This document shows, one piece after another, positions 1 through 10,258 of a DNA stretch of 64,000 bases. Position numbers and translations under genes: made by a program. The notes beneath the pieces were generated by a model, which was not told the DNA's origin, searched no databases, and was given only the letters and a program-made list of their open reading frames with translations. Every line of letters begins with the position of its first letter. Within the stretch, counting starts at the first letter, position 1. Source of the stretch: Leclercia adecarboxylata (lineage in GTDB: Bacteria; Pseudomonadota; Gammaproteobacteria; Enterobacterales; Enterobacteriaceae); assembly GCF_006171285.1 (NCBI RefSeq), contig NZ_CP040889.1, forward strand, positions 1,860,001 through 1,924,000, written 5' to 3'.

Positions 1-761
1 GGGCCTTTCCAGGCGATATCAAGACGCCCGCCTGGCAAATCCACGCGAACCTCCTGCGCCAGTAACCCCTGCGTAATCCCCACCGCGACGGCCGCACAGG
101 CACCGCTGCCGCACGCCTGCGTCTCACCTGCCCCACGTTCAAAAACGCGCAGGCGGATGTGTTCGCGAGTGAGAACCTGCATAAATCCAATATTGGCGCG
201 TTCCGGGAAACGTTCGTGGCTTTCCAGCACCGGTCCGAGCGTCTCGACGGGCGCGGTCGCCACGTCATCAACCTGAATCACGCAGTGCGGATTGCCCATG
301 GAGACCACGCCGCACAAGACTGTCTGTTCCGCGGCGCGCATGATATAGGTCTTTTCCGCTTTGTTGGCGCGGAACGGCACCTGGGACGGCTCGAAGTTCG
401 GCTCGCCCATGTTGACCCGCACCAGTTCGTCGTCGGTCACGCTCAGTACCATCCGTCCGTTGGCGGTGCTGACGCGGATATCACGCTTGTTGGTGAGCCC
501 CTTCAGGCGGACAAAACGGGCAAAACAGCGCGCGCCGTTGCCACACTGGGACACTTCGCTGCCGTCGGCATTGAATATCCGGTAGTGGAAATCGAGATCC
601 GGATCGTAAGGCGGCTCAACCACCAGCAGCTGATCAAAGCCGACGCCAAGGTGCCGATCGGCCAGACGGCGGATCAGCTCCGGAGAAAAGAAGACATTCT
701 GCGTTACCGCGTCGACAACCATAAAGTCATTGCCAAGGCCATGCATCTTAGAGAACTGCAT
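1..761 (-). CDS. dapF: Diaminopimelate epimerase DapF (3' end cut by window edge)
   Basis: DapF converts LL- to meso-diaminopimelate for lysine and peptidoglycan synthesis in the cytoplasm. The start codon is at 761-759 and the reading frame stays open to base 1, giving about 253 of the roughly 274 residues usual for the family; the last ~20 codons lie outside the window. Both catalytic cysteines are visible: Cys73 in SQCGNGARC and Cys217 in TQACGSGAC. The next gene upstream on the same strand is lptM, 32 bp away, the usual enterobacterial lptM-dapF order. Identification is secure from motif positions and near-identity to the E. coli protein. Confidence 0.97.
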   Translation of the reverse strand, partial: MQFSKMHGLGNDFMVVDAVTQNVFFSPELIRRLADRHLGVGFDQLLVVEPPYDPDLDFHYRIFNADGSEVSQCGNGARCFARFVRLKGLTNKRDIRVSTANGRMVLSVTDDELVRVNMGEPNFEPSQVPFRANKAEKTYIMRAAEQTVLCGVVSMGNPHCVIQVDDVATAPVETLGPVLESHERFPERANIGFMQVLTREHIRLRVFERGAGETQACGSGACAAVAVGITQGLLAQEVRVDLPGGRLDIAWKG

Positions 762-793
762 TATTTACTCCATTGCGCGGATCGGAGCGCTTG

Positions 794-997
794 TCAGTAA
801 TTGACCTGGCTTGGACCATTGTTATCGCCACGATCGTTACGACCCGGCATGGTGGACTCAACAGGACTTTCCACTTTTTTAGTCGGCGGCGGTGCGGTTT
901 TATCTGCTGGCGGGAAATAGAGCGGCCCTTTAAGACCACAACCGGTCAGGCTAAACAGCGTGAGGAGAACGGCAAGCGTTCGAAAAACGTTTTTCAT
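794..997 (-). CDS. lptM: LPS assembly lipoprotein LptM (YifL)
   Basis: This 67-residue lipoprotein matches E. coli YifL/LptM in length. It has an N-terminal signal sequence with lipobox LTGC, so Cys20 would be lipidated, followed by GLKGPLYFPP and a proline-rich, low-complexity tail. LptM is known to bind the LptD/LptE translocon and to help LptD oxidative maturation in the outer membrane. The start at 997 was chosen because it gives the complete signal peptide; longer upstream extensions in this frame run back across cyaY and lack a signal sequence. It lies just upstream of dapF on the same strand and is divergent from cyaY. Confidence 0.92.
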   Translation of the reverse strand: MKNVFRTLAVLLTLFSLTGCGLKGPLYFPPADKTAPPPTKKVESPVESTMPGRNDRGDNNGPSQVNY

Positions 998-1135
998 TAT
1001 TGGTTGCCTGTAAGTTCGTGCTTTATGTGTTCTATCATCGCAGGAGAAGGCACAAAAGCAAGAGTTAGCCGCTAACCTGCAACCGGAATTATTTAGCGTT
1101 ATACTGCCGCCATCACGAAAAACAGGAACAGAACC

Positions 1136-1456
1136 ATGAATGACAGTGAATTCCATCGCCTTGCCGATAACCTGTGGCAAACCATCGAAGAACGCCTTGA
1201 TGACTGGGACGGCGATAGCGACATCGATTGTGAAATCAACGGCGGGGTGCTGACCATCAGCTTTGAAAACGGCAGCAAAATCATTATTAACCGCCAGGAG
1301 CCGCTTCACCAGGTCTGGCTCGCCACCAAACAGGGCGGCTACCATTTCGACCTGAAGGGCGACGAGTGGGTTTGCGATCGTAGCGGTGAGACGTTCTGGG
1401 ATCTGCTGGAGCAGGCAGCGACCGCGCAGTCAGGGGAAGAAGTTAGCTTCCGCTAG
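1136..1456 (+). CDS. cyaY: Frataxin-like iron-sulfur assembly protein CyaY
   Basis: CyaY is the bacterial frataxin, an iron-binding regulator of IscS-driven iron-sulfur cluster assembly. The product is 106 residues, exactly the E. coli length. The N-terminal third is strongly acidic ([13 protein letters not shown], around residues 22-34), which forms the iron- and IscS-binding ridge in the family. The gene is divergent from lptM and convergent with cyaA, from which it is separated by a REP-type repeat. No unusual features. Confidence 0.96.
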   Translation: MNDSEFHRLADNLWQTIEERLDDWDGDSDIDCEINGGVLTISFENGSKIIINRQEPLHQVWLATKQGGYHFDLKGDEWVCDRSGETFWDLLEQAATAQSGEEVSFR

Positions 1457-1463
1457 GGCTGTT

Positions 1464-1524
1464 TTGCCCGGTGGCGCTGCGCTTACCGGGCCTACAATGG
1501 CCCGGACCGTACATCCGGGCAATG
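1464..1524. repeat. REP-like palindromic repeat between cyaY and cyaA
   Basis: An imperfect palindrome of the REP type (GCCCGGTGGCGCTGCGCTTA then CCGGGC) is followed by a second short inverted repeat (CCCGG, then CCGGG). It lies in the convergent gap between the cyaY and cyaA stop codons, a usual location for REP elements, where they can stabilise 3' mRNA ends. Confidence 0.75.
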
Positions 1525-1528
1525 GTCG

Positions 1529-4075
1529 TCAGGAGAAATACTGCTGCAACAGCGGGGTGCTGGCGTCCTGTCTGTCAGGCACGACCGGCGTAATCGCCTG
1601 GGTGCGGAACGGGATCACCTGCGCGCGGCCATCCACCTTCACAATCTGATAGAACTGCGGCAGGTTGAAGTTGATGAAACTTGAGCCGTAGGTGAAGCGA
1701 TCGTGTGAAGAAGAGTAGAAGCGGCTGACGTCGCGCACCAGCTCCTCTTTGCTGCCTTCACAGTGGTGATACACTTCGGCGCGGTTGGTTTCATCGAGGA
1801 TGTAGATGTTGAACCCGGCGTCATCCCCCGACTCTTCAAAGAAGAACTGAATAATCCCTTCGCTGGCAAAACCGTCCACTACCTGCGGCAGTTTGACGTG
1901 GTTGGTCTCAACCTGCACCGACAGACCGTGCAGCTTGTTGTGCGAAATAGCGCCGTAGAACTCGATGGCGTTTTCCAGCTTCTGCACCGAGACGTTCAGG
2001 CGTTCAAAGAACAGGCCCCAGGTCTGGCCGGAGACGCGCAGCGCTTTGAAGCGCCCGGTTTCCTGACGGGTGCTGGAGAGGCGCAGATCGATGCATTCGG
2101 AAACCAGCTGCTGCACGCGGGTACGGATCAGGCCGCGCAGATGCTGGCTGTAGCAGAACACCTCAACGCTGTCCGGCGGTGCGGCATCCTGATGCATCTT
2201 GCCGAGGATTGTTTTCAGCGCTTCGATCATCGCCTGCTCGCCGTTGAAGTGCAGGGTACGCACTTCGTTCCACGAGTTGCGGTACAGCAGATCGACGCTG
2301 CCCACCAGGCAGTTTTGCTGCTCGCCAAAGCTGAACACATCCAGCTTACGGAAATCGAAATGGACCACCTGATTGCGGAAGGCCGCCGTCGGGTCATATT
2401 CCAGGTTGACGATAATCGCCAGATGGCGAATTTCGCATGGGCTGTAGAGCGCTTTTGGCGTCGGCGCAGGCAGACGCAGCGGGAAGTGGTGCGAAACGTC
2501 GGCGACCATTTCCTGCAATTTGGCTAAATCGACAATCTCGTTGCCTTTGATAAACAGGCGCGTGCGGGAGGTCAGCAGGCCGTTAAACCAGGCCCAGGCC
2601 ACCAGCTTGTTCAGGTAGCGGTTATATTCCAGCGGCTGATGGCTGATGATCGAATCCATGCTTGGCGCACGGTTGTAGAGATACCACCCGGTGCGGTTCG
2701 CGCGGCCCGGCGGCACATAGATAAAGGTCAGGTTCGGTTCAGACAGGTCAGGCGAAATCTGCGGGTTCACCAGCGTCACTTTACCCGGCAGCGCTTCAAA
2801 CGCGGCGTACAGCTTACGGGTCAACACCCCGATGTCCTGCGGGCTGGCGGAAACGCTGAGGTTGTTACGACGGGCAAAGCGGATCAGGTTACGGTAGCTC
2901 TGCATCATCGCATCGAGCAGCTCGTTGTGCGCTTCACGCACCTGATCGATCTTCCAGTTGGCGCGGTTATCGAGCATCGACAGACGCTCTTCGTCCCATC
3001 CCCACTCTTTGACTAACTGACTGACCACTTCACGACGCCAGCCAACGCAGGCGCGTTCACGGCTGAGCTTCTCACACACTTTGAGATAGAAACATCGACG
3101 GACCAGATCCAGACGGGTGGGATCGTCGATGGCTTTCAGGTATTCGGTGACGCGCTCGAGCATCATGCAGTAGGCATCAAGACCGTAAGAGACGATCTCG
3201 CCATCATGCAGACGCTGTTTGATGTCTTTCGCCAGCAGGCGCGGCGTCGGGTATTCCCAGGAATAGGCTTCGAGCAGCAGGGTTTTCAGCACTGCTTTAT
3301 ACGGGGAATCAATACTTTTATACAGCTGCCACAGGCTGGCACCGAAGTACTCTTCCGCAGACAGCGAGCTCAGGCCGCCCAGATCCAGCCATTCGTTTGG
3401 CGTCAGGACACCCTGGGCGTAGAGCTTCATGACGTAGTCGTCGTAGTGCTCTTCTTCGTCGCACGGCACCATGCTCCACAGTATACGCTTCCCGGCCAGG
3501 CGCACGGCGGTACGGTAAAACTCATCCAGCAACAGGATGTGCTGAGTCGAGCCGCAGTCTTCACCACCCAGACTGCCGCTTTCATTATGGCGGAAACGGT
3601 TTTCATCAATCAGGAAGAAGCTGACTTCCACACCGAGCGATGCCGCCCAGCTCTCAAGCAGGCTGCATTTACGCTGCAGCAGCTGGCGCTCTTCGTTATC
3701 GAGCCAGGATTGATGGCAAACCCAGATATCGAGATCCGACGAACAGCTTTGCCCCACCGAAGAGGTGCTGCCCATGGTGTAGACGCCGGTGATCGGCAGT
3801 TCGCCTTTCGGGGACTCTTGTGCCGGCATGCCACGATAGAGTTCCAGCTCTTTCAGATAGTGCTGTTGGGTTTCATCAGGCGTGAAAAGGCAGATGCCCT
3901 TGGGAACGTTACCGTCAAGGTAACCCGGCATCAGCGGATGGTGATAGTGCAGCAATGTCGGCAGTAGACTGTAAACCTGTTGAAAAGCAGGTCCCATGGC
4001 AGCAAGCGCACGATCGACGCGCAGTTGATTGATGGCATCCAGTCGCTGTTTCAGAGTCTCAATATAGAGGTACAA
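1529..4075 (-). CDS. cyaA: Class I adenylate cyclase
   Basis: CyaA makes cAMP from ATP and so controls CRP-dependent catabolite repression. The product is 848 residues, the E. coli length. The N-terminal catalytic half carries the nucleotidyltransferase motif GSTSSVGQS (residues 102-110) followed by the metal-binding SDLDIWV (D114, D116). The C-terminal half is the regulatory domain that responds to phosphorylated IIA-Glc in E. coli. The start is a TTG codon at 4075, giving [12 protein letters not shown]. coli cyaA also uses TTG, which lowers expression. The gene is divergent from hemC with a 344-bp shared control region. Confidence 0.97.
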   Translation of the reverse strand: MYLYIETLKQRLDAINQLRVDRALAAMGPAFQQVYSLLPTLLHYHHPLMPGYLDGNVPKGICLFTPDETQQHYLKELELYRGMPAQESPKGELPITGVYTMGSTSSVGQSCSSDLDIWVCHQSWLDNEERQLLQRKCSLLESWAASLGVEVSFFLIDENRFRHNESGSLGGEDCGSTQHILLLDEFYRTAVRLAGKRILWSMVPCDEEEHYDDYVMKLYAQGVLTPNEWLDLGGLSSLSAEEYFGASLWQLYKSIDSPYKAVLKTLLLEAYSWEYPTPRLLAKDIKQRLHDGEIVSYGLDAYCMMLERVTEYLKAIDDPTRLDLVRRCFYLKVCEKLSRERACVGWRREVVSQLVKEWGWDEERLSMLDNRANWKIDQVREAHNELLDAMMQSYRNLIRFARRNNLSVSASPQDIGVLTRKLYAAFEALPGKVTLVNPQISPDLSEPNLTFIYVPPGRANRTGWYLYNRAPSMDSIISHQPLEYNRYLNKLVAWAWFNGLLTSRTRLFIKGNEIVDLAKLQEMVADVSHHFPLRLPAPTPKALYSPCEIRHLAIIVNLEYDPTAAFRNQVVHFDFRKLDVFSFGEQQNCLVGSVDLLYRNSWNEVRTLHFNGEQAMIEALKTILGKMHQDAAPPDSVEVFCYSQHLRGLIRTRVQQLVSECIDLRLSSTRQETGRFKALRVSGQTWGLFFERLNVSVQKLENAIEFYGAISHNKLHGLSVQVETNHVKLPQVVDGFASEGIIQFFFEESGDDAGFNIYILDETNRAEVYHHCEGSKEELVRDVSRFYSSSHDRFTYGSSFINFNLPQFYQIVKVDGRAQVIPFRTQAITPVVPDRQDASTPLLQQYFS

Positions 4076-4419
4076 GACGTATCGCCTGATGTTCAGAAGG
4101 CTCTAATCGCCAGTCAGACTGAGGATTAGGCGTTCACAGTATTTCGAAAGTAGCCGTCGCCTTTTTTCGCCCTTATCTTTATGGTCATGGAGACGAAAAA
4201 ATGGTCTAAAACGTGATCAATTTAACACCTTGCCGTTTGACCGTAAAGAAAGATGCGCTACATACAAGTGTAGCACCGTTCTGTACGTGTAAATTCCTGA
4301 ATACGGCAGCAGGCAACTTCTATCGCAGCCTTGTCCTGTCCCCCTCAACGTCCGTAAACCTGACAGTGCTGAGACAACAATGTTAGGATGGTCAACAGAC
4401 GATTAAGACGGTAACAAGC
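4076..4419. promoter_or_regulatory. Divergent cyaA/hemC control region
   Basis: This 344-bp gap holds the outward promoters of cyaA (leftward) and hemC (rightward). A CRP-type site is visible near its middle (listed separately). No open reading frame with a convincing start was found. The arrangement matches the E. coli cya-hem region, where cyaA has several promoters and is repressed by cAMP-CRP. Confidence 0.7.
4209..4230 (-). promoter_or_regulatory. Probable CRP operator of cyaA
   Basis: The plus strand reads CGTGA-TCAATT-TAACA at 4212-4227, a good left half and a weak right half of the TGTGA-N6-TCACA consensus. The same element lies at the cyaA P2 promoter of E. coli, where CRP represses cyaA, giving negative feedback on cAMP synthesis. 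Assignment is by similarity to that known site. Confidence 0.65.
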
Positions 4420-5361
4420 ATGTTAGACAATGTTTTAAGAATTGCCACACGCCAAAGCCCCCTTGCGCTCTGGCAGGCACATTATGTTAAGCAGCGCCTC
4501 GAGGCCTGTCATGCCGATTTGCGTGTAGAGCTGGTGCCCATGGTGACGCGCGGTGATGTCATTCTTGATACGCCTCTGGCGAAAGTGGGCGGTAAAGGCC
4601 TGTTCGTGAAAGAGCTTGAGCTGGCACTGCTTGACGGTCGTGCTGATATCGCGGTCCACTCTATGAAGGACGTCCCGGTTGATTTCCCTGAAGGGCTGGG
4701 GCTGGTCACCATTTGCGAGCGTGAAGATCCGCGCGATGCCTTTGTCTCCAGTCACTACGACTCTCTGGATGCCCTGCCTCAGGGGAGCATTGTTGGCACG
4801 TCAAGTTTACGCCGCCAGTGCCAGCTGGCCGAGTACCGCCCGGACCTGATCATCCGCTCCCTGCGCGGTAACGTCGGTACCCGTCTCGGCAAGCTGGATA
4901 ACGGTGAATATGATGCCATTATTCTGGCGGTTGCCGGCCTGAAACGCCTGGGCCTGGAGTCGCGTATTAAGGCGGCGCTCTCCCCGGAACAGTCGCTGCC
5001 GGCCGTCGGTCAGGGCGCGGTGGGCATTGAGTGCCGACTCGATGACGCCCGTACCCATGCGCTGCTGGCGCCGCTCAATCACGACGAGACCGCAATCCGC
5101 GTCCAGGCGGAGCGTGCCATGAACACCCGCCTTGAAGGGGGATGTCAGGTGCCGATTGGCAGCTATGCTGAATTAACCGATGGCGAACTGTGGCTGCGCG
5201 CGCTGGTTGGCGCGCCGGACGGTTCGCAGATGGTGCGCGGCGAACGTCGCGGTAAACCACAGGATGCAGAACAGCTGGGGATTTCACTGGCGGAAGAGCT
5301 GCTGAATAACGGCGCCCGTGAAATTCTCGCGGACGTCTATAATGGAGAACCCCCGGCATGA
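4420..5361 (+). CDS. hemC: Hydroxymethylbilane synthase (porphobilinogen deaminase)
   Basis: HemC joins four porphobilinogen molecules into hydroxymethylbilane in heme and siroheme synthesis. The product is 313 residues, as in E. coli. Key residues are present: catalytic Asp84 (SMKDVPVD) and Cys242 ([10 protein letters not shown]), which carries the dipyrromethane cofactor. It is the first gene of hemC-hemD-hemX-hemY; its stop overlaps the hemD start by 4 bp, indicating translational coupling. Confidence 0.98.
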   Translation: MLDNVLRIATRQSPLALWQAHYVKQRLEACHADLRVELVPMVTRGDVILDTPLAKVGGKGLFVKELELALLDGRADIAVHSMKDVPVDFPEGLGLVTICEREDPRDAFVSSHYDSLDALPQGSIVGTSSLRRQCQLAEYRPDLIIRSLRGNVGTRLGKLDNGEYDAIILAVAGLKRLGLESRIKAALSPEQSLPAVGQGAVGIECRLDDARTHALLAPLNHDETAIRVQAERAMNTRLEGGCQVPIGSYAELTDGELWLRALVGAPDGSQMVRGERRGKPQDAEQLGISLAEELLNNGAREILADVYNGEPPA

Positions 5362-6098
5362 GTATTCTCGTCACCCGCCCTTCTCCCGCTGGAGATCAGT
5401 TAGTGAGCCGACTGCGCGCACTGGGGCAGGTGGCGTGGAGCTTTCCACTGATTGAGTTTTCTCCGGGCCGGGAGCTGCCCCAGCTCGCCGGTCATCTTGG
5501 CGCGCTGCAGACTGGCGATCTGCTGTTTGCCCTGTCACAACATGCCGTGGAGTTTGCCCACGCCCGGCTGCAACAGGACGGCCAGCGCTGGCCTGATGCG
5601 CCGCGCTATTTCGCCATCGGCAGAACCACTGCCCTGGCGCTGCATACCGAAAGCGGCCAGCACATTCGCTATCCGTTGGATCGGGAAACCAGCGAAGTGT
5701 TGCTACAATTACCTGAATTACAAACTGTTGTGGGGAAACGCGCGCTGATTTTGCGCGGCAACGGTGGGCGAGAATTGCTGGGCGACACGCTGCGTGAGCG
5801 TGGAGCAGAAGTGACATTTTGTGAATGTTATCAACGTAGTCATAAACATTATGACGGTGCGGAAGAGGCGATGCGCTGGCAGGCTCGCGGCGTCACCACC
5901 CTGGTGGTAACCAGCGGGGAGATGCTGCAACAGCTCTGGACACTCATCCCACAATGGTATCGTGAAAACTGGTTACTCCGCTGTCGGCTTCTGGTCGTCA
6001 GTGAGCGTCTGGCGAACCTCGCCCGGGAACTGGGCTGGCAAGATATTCGGATCGCTGATAACGCCGACAACGATGCGCTGCTGCGCGCATTACAATAA
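5358..6098 (+). CDS. hemD: Uroporphyrinogen-III synthase
   Basis: HemD closes the hydroxymethylbilane ring with inversion of ring D, giving uroporphyrinogen III, the branch point of heme, siroheme and cobalamin. The product is 246 residues, the E. coli length. The family is poorly conserved, so the call rests on length, position directly after hemC (4-bp overlap), and the N-terminal [14 protein letters not shown] and central [12 protein letters not shown] stretches typical of enteric HemD. Confidence 0.96.
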   Translation: MSILVTRPSPAGDQLVSRLRALGQVAWSFPLIEFSPGRELPQLAGHLGALQTGDLLFALSQHAVEFAHARLQQDGQRWPDAPRYFAIGRTTALALHTESGQHIRYPLDRETSEVLLQLPELQTVVGKRALILRGNGGRELLGDTLRERGAEVTFCECYQRSHKHYDGAEEAMRWQARGVTTLVVTSGEMLQQLWTLIPQWYRENWLLRCRLLVVSERLANLARELGWQDIRIADNADNDALLRALQ

Positions 6099-6119
6099 CT
6101 CTCATAATGGGAAGCCATA

Positions 6120-7292
6120 ATGACGGAACAAGAAAAATCCTCCGCCGTGGTTGAAGAGACCAGGGAGACCGTGGACACCACGCCACAGCCAGAAACGACA
6201 GAGAAAAAGCATGGCAGCAATAAAACCAGTCTGGCGTTGAGCGCGATTGCCATCGCCATTGCGCTGGCCGCAGGCGTGGGCCTGTATGGTCTGGTGAAAA
6301 AACAGGCGACCAATCAGGTTGCGACGAACGATGAGCTGGTGACGCAAATCACCGCCTTACAACAGGCGCAGCAGTCGCAGAAAACCGAGCTGGACGGCGT
6401 CATCAAACAGCAGGCCGACCAGCTGGCTGCAGCCACTCACAAACAGGACGAGCTGGTCAAACAGCTGGATGAGATGCAGCAGAAAGTGGCGGCTATTTCG
6501 GGTACCGACGCCAAAACCTGGCTGCTGGCGCAGGCTGATTTCCTGGTTAAACTGGCCGGACGCAAGCTGTGGAGCGATCAGGATGTCACCACCGCTGCCG
6601 CGCTGCTGAAAAGCGCCGATGCCAGCCTGGGCGATATGAACGACCCGAGCCTGATTACCGCCCGCCGCGCGCTCACTGCGGATATCGCCAGCCTGTCGAC
6701 CGTTTCGCAGGTGGATTACGACGGCATTATTCTGAAAGTGAATCAGCTGTCGAACCAGATCGATAACCTGCGTCTGGCAGACAATAATGACGACGACTCC
6801 CCGATGGATTCCGACAGCAGCGAACTCTCCAGTTCGCTGAGCGAGTGGCGTATCAACCTGCAAAAAAGCTGGCAGAACTTTATGGACAGCTTTATCACCG
6901 TCCGCCGCCGCGATGAGACCGCCGTGCCGCTGTTAGCCCCGAATCAGGACGTCTACCTGCGCGAGAACCTGCGTTCACGCCTGCTGGTAGCCGCACAGGC
7001 CGTGCCGCGTCATCAGGAAGAGACCTACAAACAGGCGCTGGATAACGTCTCCACCTGGGTACGCGCCTATTACGATACCGACGATGCCACTACTACGGCC
7101 TTCCTCGAAGACGTGGATAAGCTGAGCCAGCAGAACATCACCATGAACGTACCGGATAAGCTGGAGAGCCAGCCGATTCTGGAGAAATTGATGCAGACGC
7201 GCGTGCGTAACCTGCTGGCACAGCCGGGCGAAGCGGCGGCGCAGACTCCTGCCCCGGCTCCGGCCCCTGACAGCGCGCCGCAAGGAGAGTAA
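6120..7292 (+). CDS. hemX: Membrane protein HemX of the hem operon
   Basis: HemX is a 390-residue inner-membrane protein. After a polar N-terminal tail it has one transmembrane helix (about residues 37-59, [20 protein letters not shown]), then a glutamine- and lysine-rich coiled coil (about 65-125) and a periplasmic alpha-helical domain, ending in a proline/alanine-rich tail. It is often labelled uroporphyrinogen-III methyltransferase, but no SAM-binding methylase motif is visible, so that enzymatic label is not supported. It starts 21 bp after hemD and ends 2 bp before hemY. Its role is likely structural or regulatory in tetrapyrrole synthesis; this is inference. Confidence 0.93.
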   Translation: MTEQEKSSAVVEETRETVDTTPQPETTEKKHGSNKTSLALSAIAIAIALAAGVGLYGLVKKQATNQVATNDELVTQITALQQAQQSQKTELDGVIKQQADQLAAATHKQDELVKQLDEMQQKVAAISGTDAKTWLLAQADFLVKLAGRKLWSDQDVTTAAALLKSADASLGDMNDPSLITARRALTADIASLSTVSQVDYDGIILKVNQLSNQIDNLRLADNNDDDSPMDSDSSELSSSLSEWRINLQKSWQNFMDSFITVRRRDETAVPLLAPNQDVYLRENLRSRLLVAAQAVPRHQEETYKQALDNVSTWVRAYYDTDDATTTAFLEDVDKLSQQNITMNVPDKLESQPILEKLMQTRVRNLLAQPGEAAAQTPAPAPAPDSAPQGE

Positions 7293-7294
7293 TT

Positions 7295-8494
7295 ATGTTA
7301 AAAGTCCTGTTACTCTTCGCACTGCTGATCGCAGGGATCGTTCTCGGCCCTATCCTGGCAGGTCATCAGGGTTACGTGCTGATCCAGACCGATAACTACA
7401 ATATCGAAACCAGCGTCACGGGCCTGGTGATCATTCTGATCCTGGCGATGGTGGCGTTTCTGGCGATCGAATGGATCCTGCGCCGCATCTTCCGTACCGG
7501 CGCGCATACCCGCAGCTGGTTTGTCGGTCGCAAGCGCCGCCGTGCCCGCAAGCAGACCGAACAGGCGCTGCTGAAGCTGGCTGAAGGTGACTATCAGCAG
7601 GTTGAAAAGCTGATGTCGAAGAACGCCGATCACGCTGAACAACCGGTAGTGAACTATCTCCTGGCTGCAGAGGCTGCACAGCAGCGCGGCGATGAAGTGC
7701 GCGCCAATCAGCATCTGGAGCGCGCCGCTGAGCTTGCTGAAAACGACCCGATCCCGGTTGAGATCACCCGCGTGCGCCTGCAGCTGGCGCGCAACGAGAA
7801 TCATGCCGCCCGTCACGGCGTTGATCGCCTGCTGGAGATCACCCCCCGTCATCCGGAAGTGCTGCGTCTGGCAGAGCAGGCCTACATCCGCACCGGCGCC
7901 TGGGGCTCGCTGCTGGATATCATCCCGTCGATGGCGAAAGCCGACGTGGGAGACGAAGAGCAGCGCGACAGCCTGCAACGTCAGGCCTGGATTGGTCTCA
8001 TGGACCAGGCGCGTGCCGATCAGGGCAGCGATGGCCTGAAAGAGTGGTGGAAAAATCAGAGCCGCAAAACCCGTCAGCAGGTGCCACTGCAGGTTGCCAT
8101 GGCGGAGCACCTGATTGAGTGTGACGATCATGATACCGCCCAGAGCATCATCGTTGATGGCCTGAAGCGTCAGTATGACGATCGTCTGGTGATGGTGATC
8201 CCGCGCCTGAAAACCAATAATCCGGAGCAGATCGAAAAAATGCTTCGCCAGCAGATCAAAGCCGTGGGCGATCGCCCCCTGCTGTGGAGCACCCTGGGTC
8301 AGTCGCTGGCAAGACATGGCGAGTGGAAAGAGGCCAGTCTCGCCTTCCGCGCCGCGTTAAAACAGCGCCCGGATGCCTTCGACTACGCCTGGCTGGCGGA
8401 TACGCTGGATAAACTGCATCTGCCGGAAGAGGCCGCCGCGATGCGCCGCGATGGCCTGCTGCTGACGCTACAGAATAATCCCCCGCAACAATAA
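7295..8494 (+). CDS. hemY: HemY, TPR-containing inner-membrane protein
   Basis: HemY (399 residues) is the last gene of the hemCDXY operon. It has two N-terminal transmembrane helices (about residues 3-22 and 42-62), a basic linker (GRKRRRARKQ), then a long helical domain with TPR-like repeats. Enteric HemY is not the protoporphyrinogen oxidase of Gram-positives that shares the name; it has no FAD motif. A rho-independent terminator follows directly. Confidence 0.95.
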   Translation: MLKVLLLFALLIAGIVLGPILAGHQGYVLIQTDNYNIETSVTGLVIILILAMVAFLAIEWILRRIFRTGAHTRSWFVGRKRRRARKQTEQALLKLAEGDYQQVEKLMSKNADHAEQPVVNYLLAAEAAQQRGDEVRANQHLERAAELAENDPIPVEITRVRLQLARNENHAARHGVDRLLEITPRHPEVLRLAEQAYIRTGAWGSLLDIIPSMAKADVGDEEQRDSLQRQAWIGLMDQARADQGSDGLKEWWKNQSRKTRQQVPLQVAMAEHLIECDDHDTAQSIIVDGLKRQYDDRLVMVIPRLKTNNPEQIEKMLRQQIKAVGDRPLLWSTLGQSLARHGEWKEASLAFRAALKQRPDAFDYAWLADTLDKLHLPEEAAAMRRDGLLLTLQNNPPQQ

Positions 8495-8502
8495 TTTAAC
8501 AG

Positions 8503-8527
8503 GAGGCCTGACGGCCTCCTTTTTTAT
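8503..8527 (+). terminator. Terminator of the hemCDXY operon
   Basis: A GC-rich hairpin (AGGAGGCC-tgac-GGCCTCCT) followed by a run of T residues lies 9 bp after the hemY stop, a typical intrinsic terminator. Confidence 0.9.
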
Positions 8528-8652
8528 TTGCTACATTCTCTGCATCATCTTCAGAGACCGACTCCGCCAATGTAACGAACTCCTTTCATTAAACAATTTT
8601 CTGCACACGCCTTTTACGGCGTGGACTATATCGTTTTTGAAAGGATCGTTTC

Positions 8653-9858
8653 ATGAACACGCTTCTGTATGCGCTTTTTGACGCGCTGCGCTGCCATCGC
8701 TGGCTGCGCCTGCTGGCCTGCGCTTTTCTCTTCACCTCGCTGGGCAATGGCTTAACCCAGGTGATGGTCTTTGGCCTGCTGCTTGACTGGCAGGCACCCG
8801 CATCCTTACTGACAATGGCATACCTGTTTGCCACCCTGCCGGGGTTTCTCGGCAGCTTCGTCGGGGAAAAGCTCTGTATGCGCTATTCCCCTGTCCACCT
8901 GCTGCTCCTGACGGAGGGGCTGGGTCTGCTCGCCCTGCTGTTCCCTCTGCTGGGTATTCAGTATCACAGCGTTACGGCGCTGCTGGCGGTACAGTCTACC
9001 GAGGCCTTTCTGATGGGCATGACCTGGCCAGCCCTGACCCTGCTGTTCAGACGCGGCCTGTCAGAAGCCGAACTGCCTGCGGCCACCTGTCTGGAGAATA
9101 TGATTTTTGCTTCGCAGGTATTGGCCGGGACGGGGCTGGGCATCATGCTGTTTCACCAACTGCCTGCGCTGGCTTTGGTGGGGATCGACGCGCTCACCTT
9201 TGCCGGCTCGCTGCTGATGTTAGTACTCACGGGCAAGGCGTTACCCTCTCTGGCACCCGAGCACGCAGCCGAAGCAGAAAAACCGGTGGCGGTACGCTGG
9301 CAGACGCTGGTTTCGCAGCAAAAGCGCAGCCTGTTATTGCTCCCGGCACTCGCCGCAGTGGGATCGCCTGCCATTGCGCTGTTGCCTGCCCTGGCGCAGC
9401 ATATTGAACCGGATGATGCCACCGGTCTGGCTCTGCCTCTGCTGTTTGCCCGCAGCATGGGGCAACTGTGCGGCCCGCTGCTGCTCAAAAGAGAAAGTCT
9501 GGCCCGCTACACCGGACAAAACCGCCGTCTGCTGGCCTGCCTGGGGCTGTTTTTACTCTCTTATGGCGCGATCCCGCTGTTGCCCGGGATGCAGGCGCTG
9601 GGGGTCGTATTTATCGCCCATCTGGCCTCGAACATCGTCTTTGCGGCCGGAACCTACAGCGTATTGAGTAGCTTTCAGGCAGCACAAGTCTCTGCTGCCA
9701 GCGGTAAGGCATGGCGATGGCAAACCATCAGCGCTGCCCTCTTTACCTGCGTTACCGCCGTGGCGGCTGACGCGCTGGGACCGGTAGAAGCGCTGTACGG
9801 CGTTTCAGGCGGTGCCTTGCTGATTGTAGTGGGGATCATGATGCGATACCGCAAATAA
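8653..9858 (+). CDS. Major facilitator superfamily transporter, substrate unknown
   Basis: This 401-residue protein is almost entirely hydrophobic, with about 10-12 predicted transmembrane helices and a polar central loop at about residues 190-220 (around LAPEHAAEAEKPVAVRWQ) splitting two halves, the MFS layout. A Shine-Dalgarno AAAGGA lies 7-8 bp before the ATG. In E. coli, aslB and aslA occupy the place between the tRNA cluster and hemY; here this gene stands there instead. A short inverted repeat (CACGCC-ttttac-GGCGTG, 8604-8621) in its 5' leader may be regulatory. I do not recognise the substrate; macrolide- or siderophore-type efflux would be a guess. Base composition resembles its neighbours, so recent transfer is not evident. 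Confidence 0.8.
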   Translation: MNTLLYALFDALRCHRWLRLLACAFLFTSLGNGLTQVMVFGLLLDWQAPASLLTMAYLFATLPGFLGSFVGEKLCMRYSPVHLLLLTEGLGLLALLFPLLGIQYHSVTALLAVQSTEAFLMGMTWPALTLLFRRGLSEAELPAATCLENMIFASQVLAGTGLGIMLFHQLPALALVGIDALTFAGSLLMLVLTGKALPSLAPEHAAEAEKPVAVRWQTLVSQQKRSLLLLPALAAVGSPAIALLPALAQHIEPDDATGLALPLLFARSMGQLCGPLLLKRESLARYTGQNRRLLACLGLFLLSYGAIPLLPGMQALGVVFIAHLASNIVFAAGTYSVLSSFQAAQVSAASGKAWRWQTISAALFTCVTAVAADALGPVEALYGVSGGALLIVVGIMMRYRK

Positions 9859-9862
9859 GGCA

Positions 9863-10062
9863 TAAAAAAACGCCTGCTAAAAAGCAGGCGTTAAACAGGT
9901 CTGTTTGACAACTTGTGGTGCTTCACTCAACGTTGTGCCCATGGTGTTTGATGAGGCCGAAGCGACATCTGTCAGTGGACGATAAGCACCGTAAATGGCT
10001 CTGCGTCATTCCGGAGTTTATGAGGCGCTAAGGCGAACATAAGAGGTGGAATGAGCATCTAC
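9863..10062 (-). ncRNA. glmZ: Small RNA GlmZ
   Basis: The minus strand from 10062 reads GTAGATGCTCATTCCACCTC and continues nearly identically to E. coli GlmZ for about 200 nt, ending in a perfect hairpin (AACGCCTGCT-TTTT-AGCAGGCGTT) plus a seven-T tail. GlmZ base-pairs with glmS mRNA, with Hfq, to activate glucosamine-6-phosphate synthase, and is cut by RNase E with RapZ. The position beside hemY agrees with E. coli, where glmZ lies between hemY and aslA. No protein gene occupies this stretch. Confidence 0.93.
9869..9892 (-). terminator. Intrinsic terminator of glmZ
   Basis: A 10-bp perfect stem with a short T/A loop is followed on the minus strand by seven T residues. There is no T tract in the plus direction, so it serves glmZ rather than the MFS gene, although the stem begins only about 10 bp past that gene's stop. 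Confidence 0.9.
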
Positions 10063-10100
10063 AGGTATATTATTGCACGCAACGTGCCAAAGTTGCATCC
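10063..10100 (-). promoter_or_regulatory. glmZ promoter with sigma-54 and possible sigma-70 elements
   Basis: On the minus strand TGGCAC-GTTGC-GTGCA (plus 10074-10089) fits the -24 GG / -12 GC spacing of a sigma-54 promoter, and the expected start is 10062. An AT-rich TAATAT just downstream (plus 10066-10071) could serve as a sigma-70 -10. Overlapping sigma-54/sigma-70 promoters are known for glmZ and glmY in enterobacteria. Confidence 0.75.
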
Positions 10101-10258
10101 CGAAGTTGTATGTATCCCAACTTTTTAAGATAAAAGGAAATTATCCCTGTAAGGCGGTAAACAGGCAGCAGAATGCTTCGTCAAATGGGGGAAACTGTCT
10201 CCTGGGAGAGACGCCCATAACGCAAAAGGAATATATTTATATATTTCAAATGGTTAAG

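Noticed and set aside
794..1345. A 183-codon frame extending lptM upstream
   Set aside because: The extension is antisense to cyaY; the internal start gives the lipoprotein signal peptide.
6120..7292. HemX as uroporphyrinogen-III C-methyltransferase
   Set aside because: No SAM-binding motif; single transmembrane helix plus coiled coil instead.
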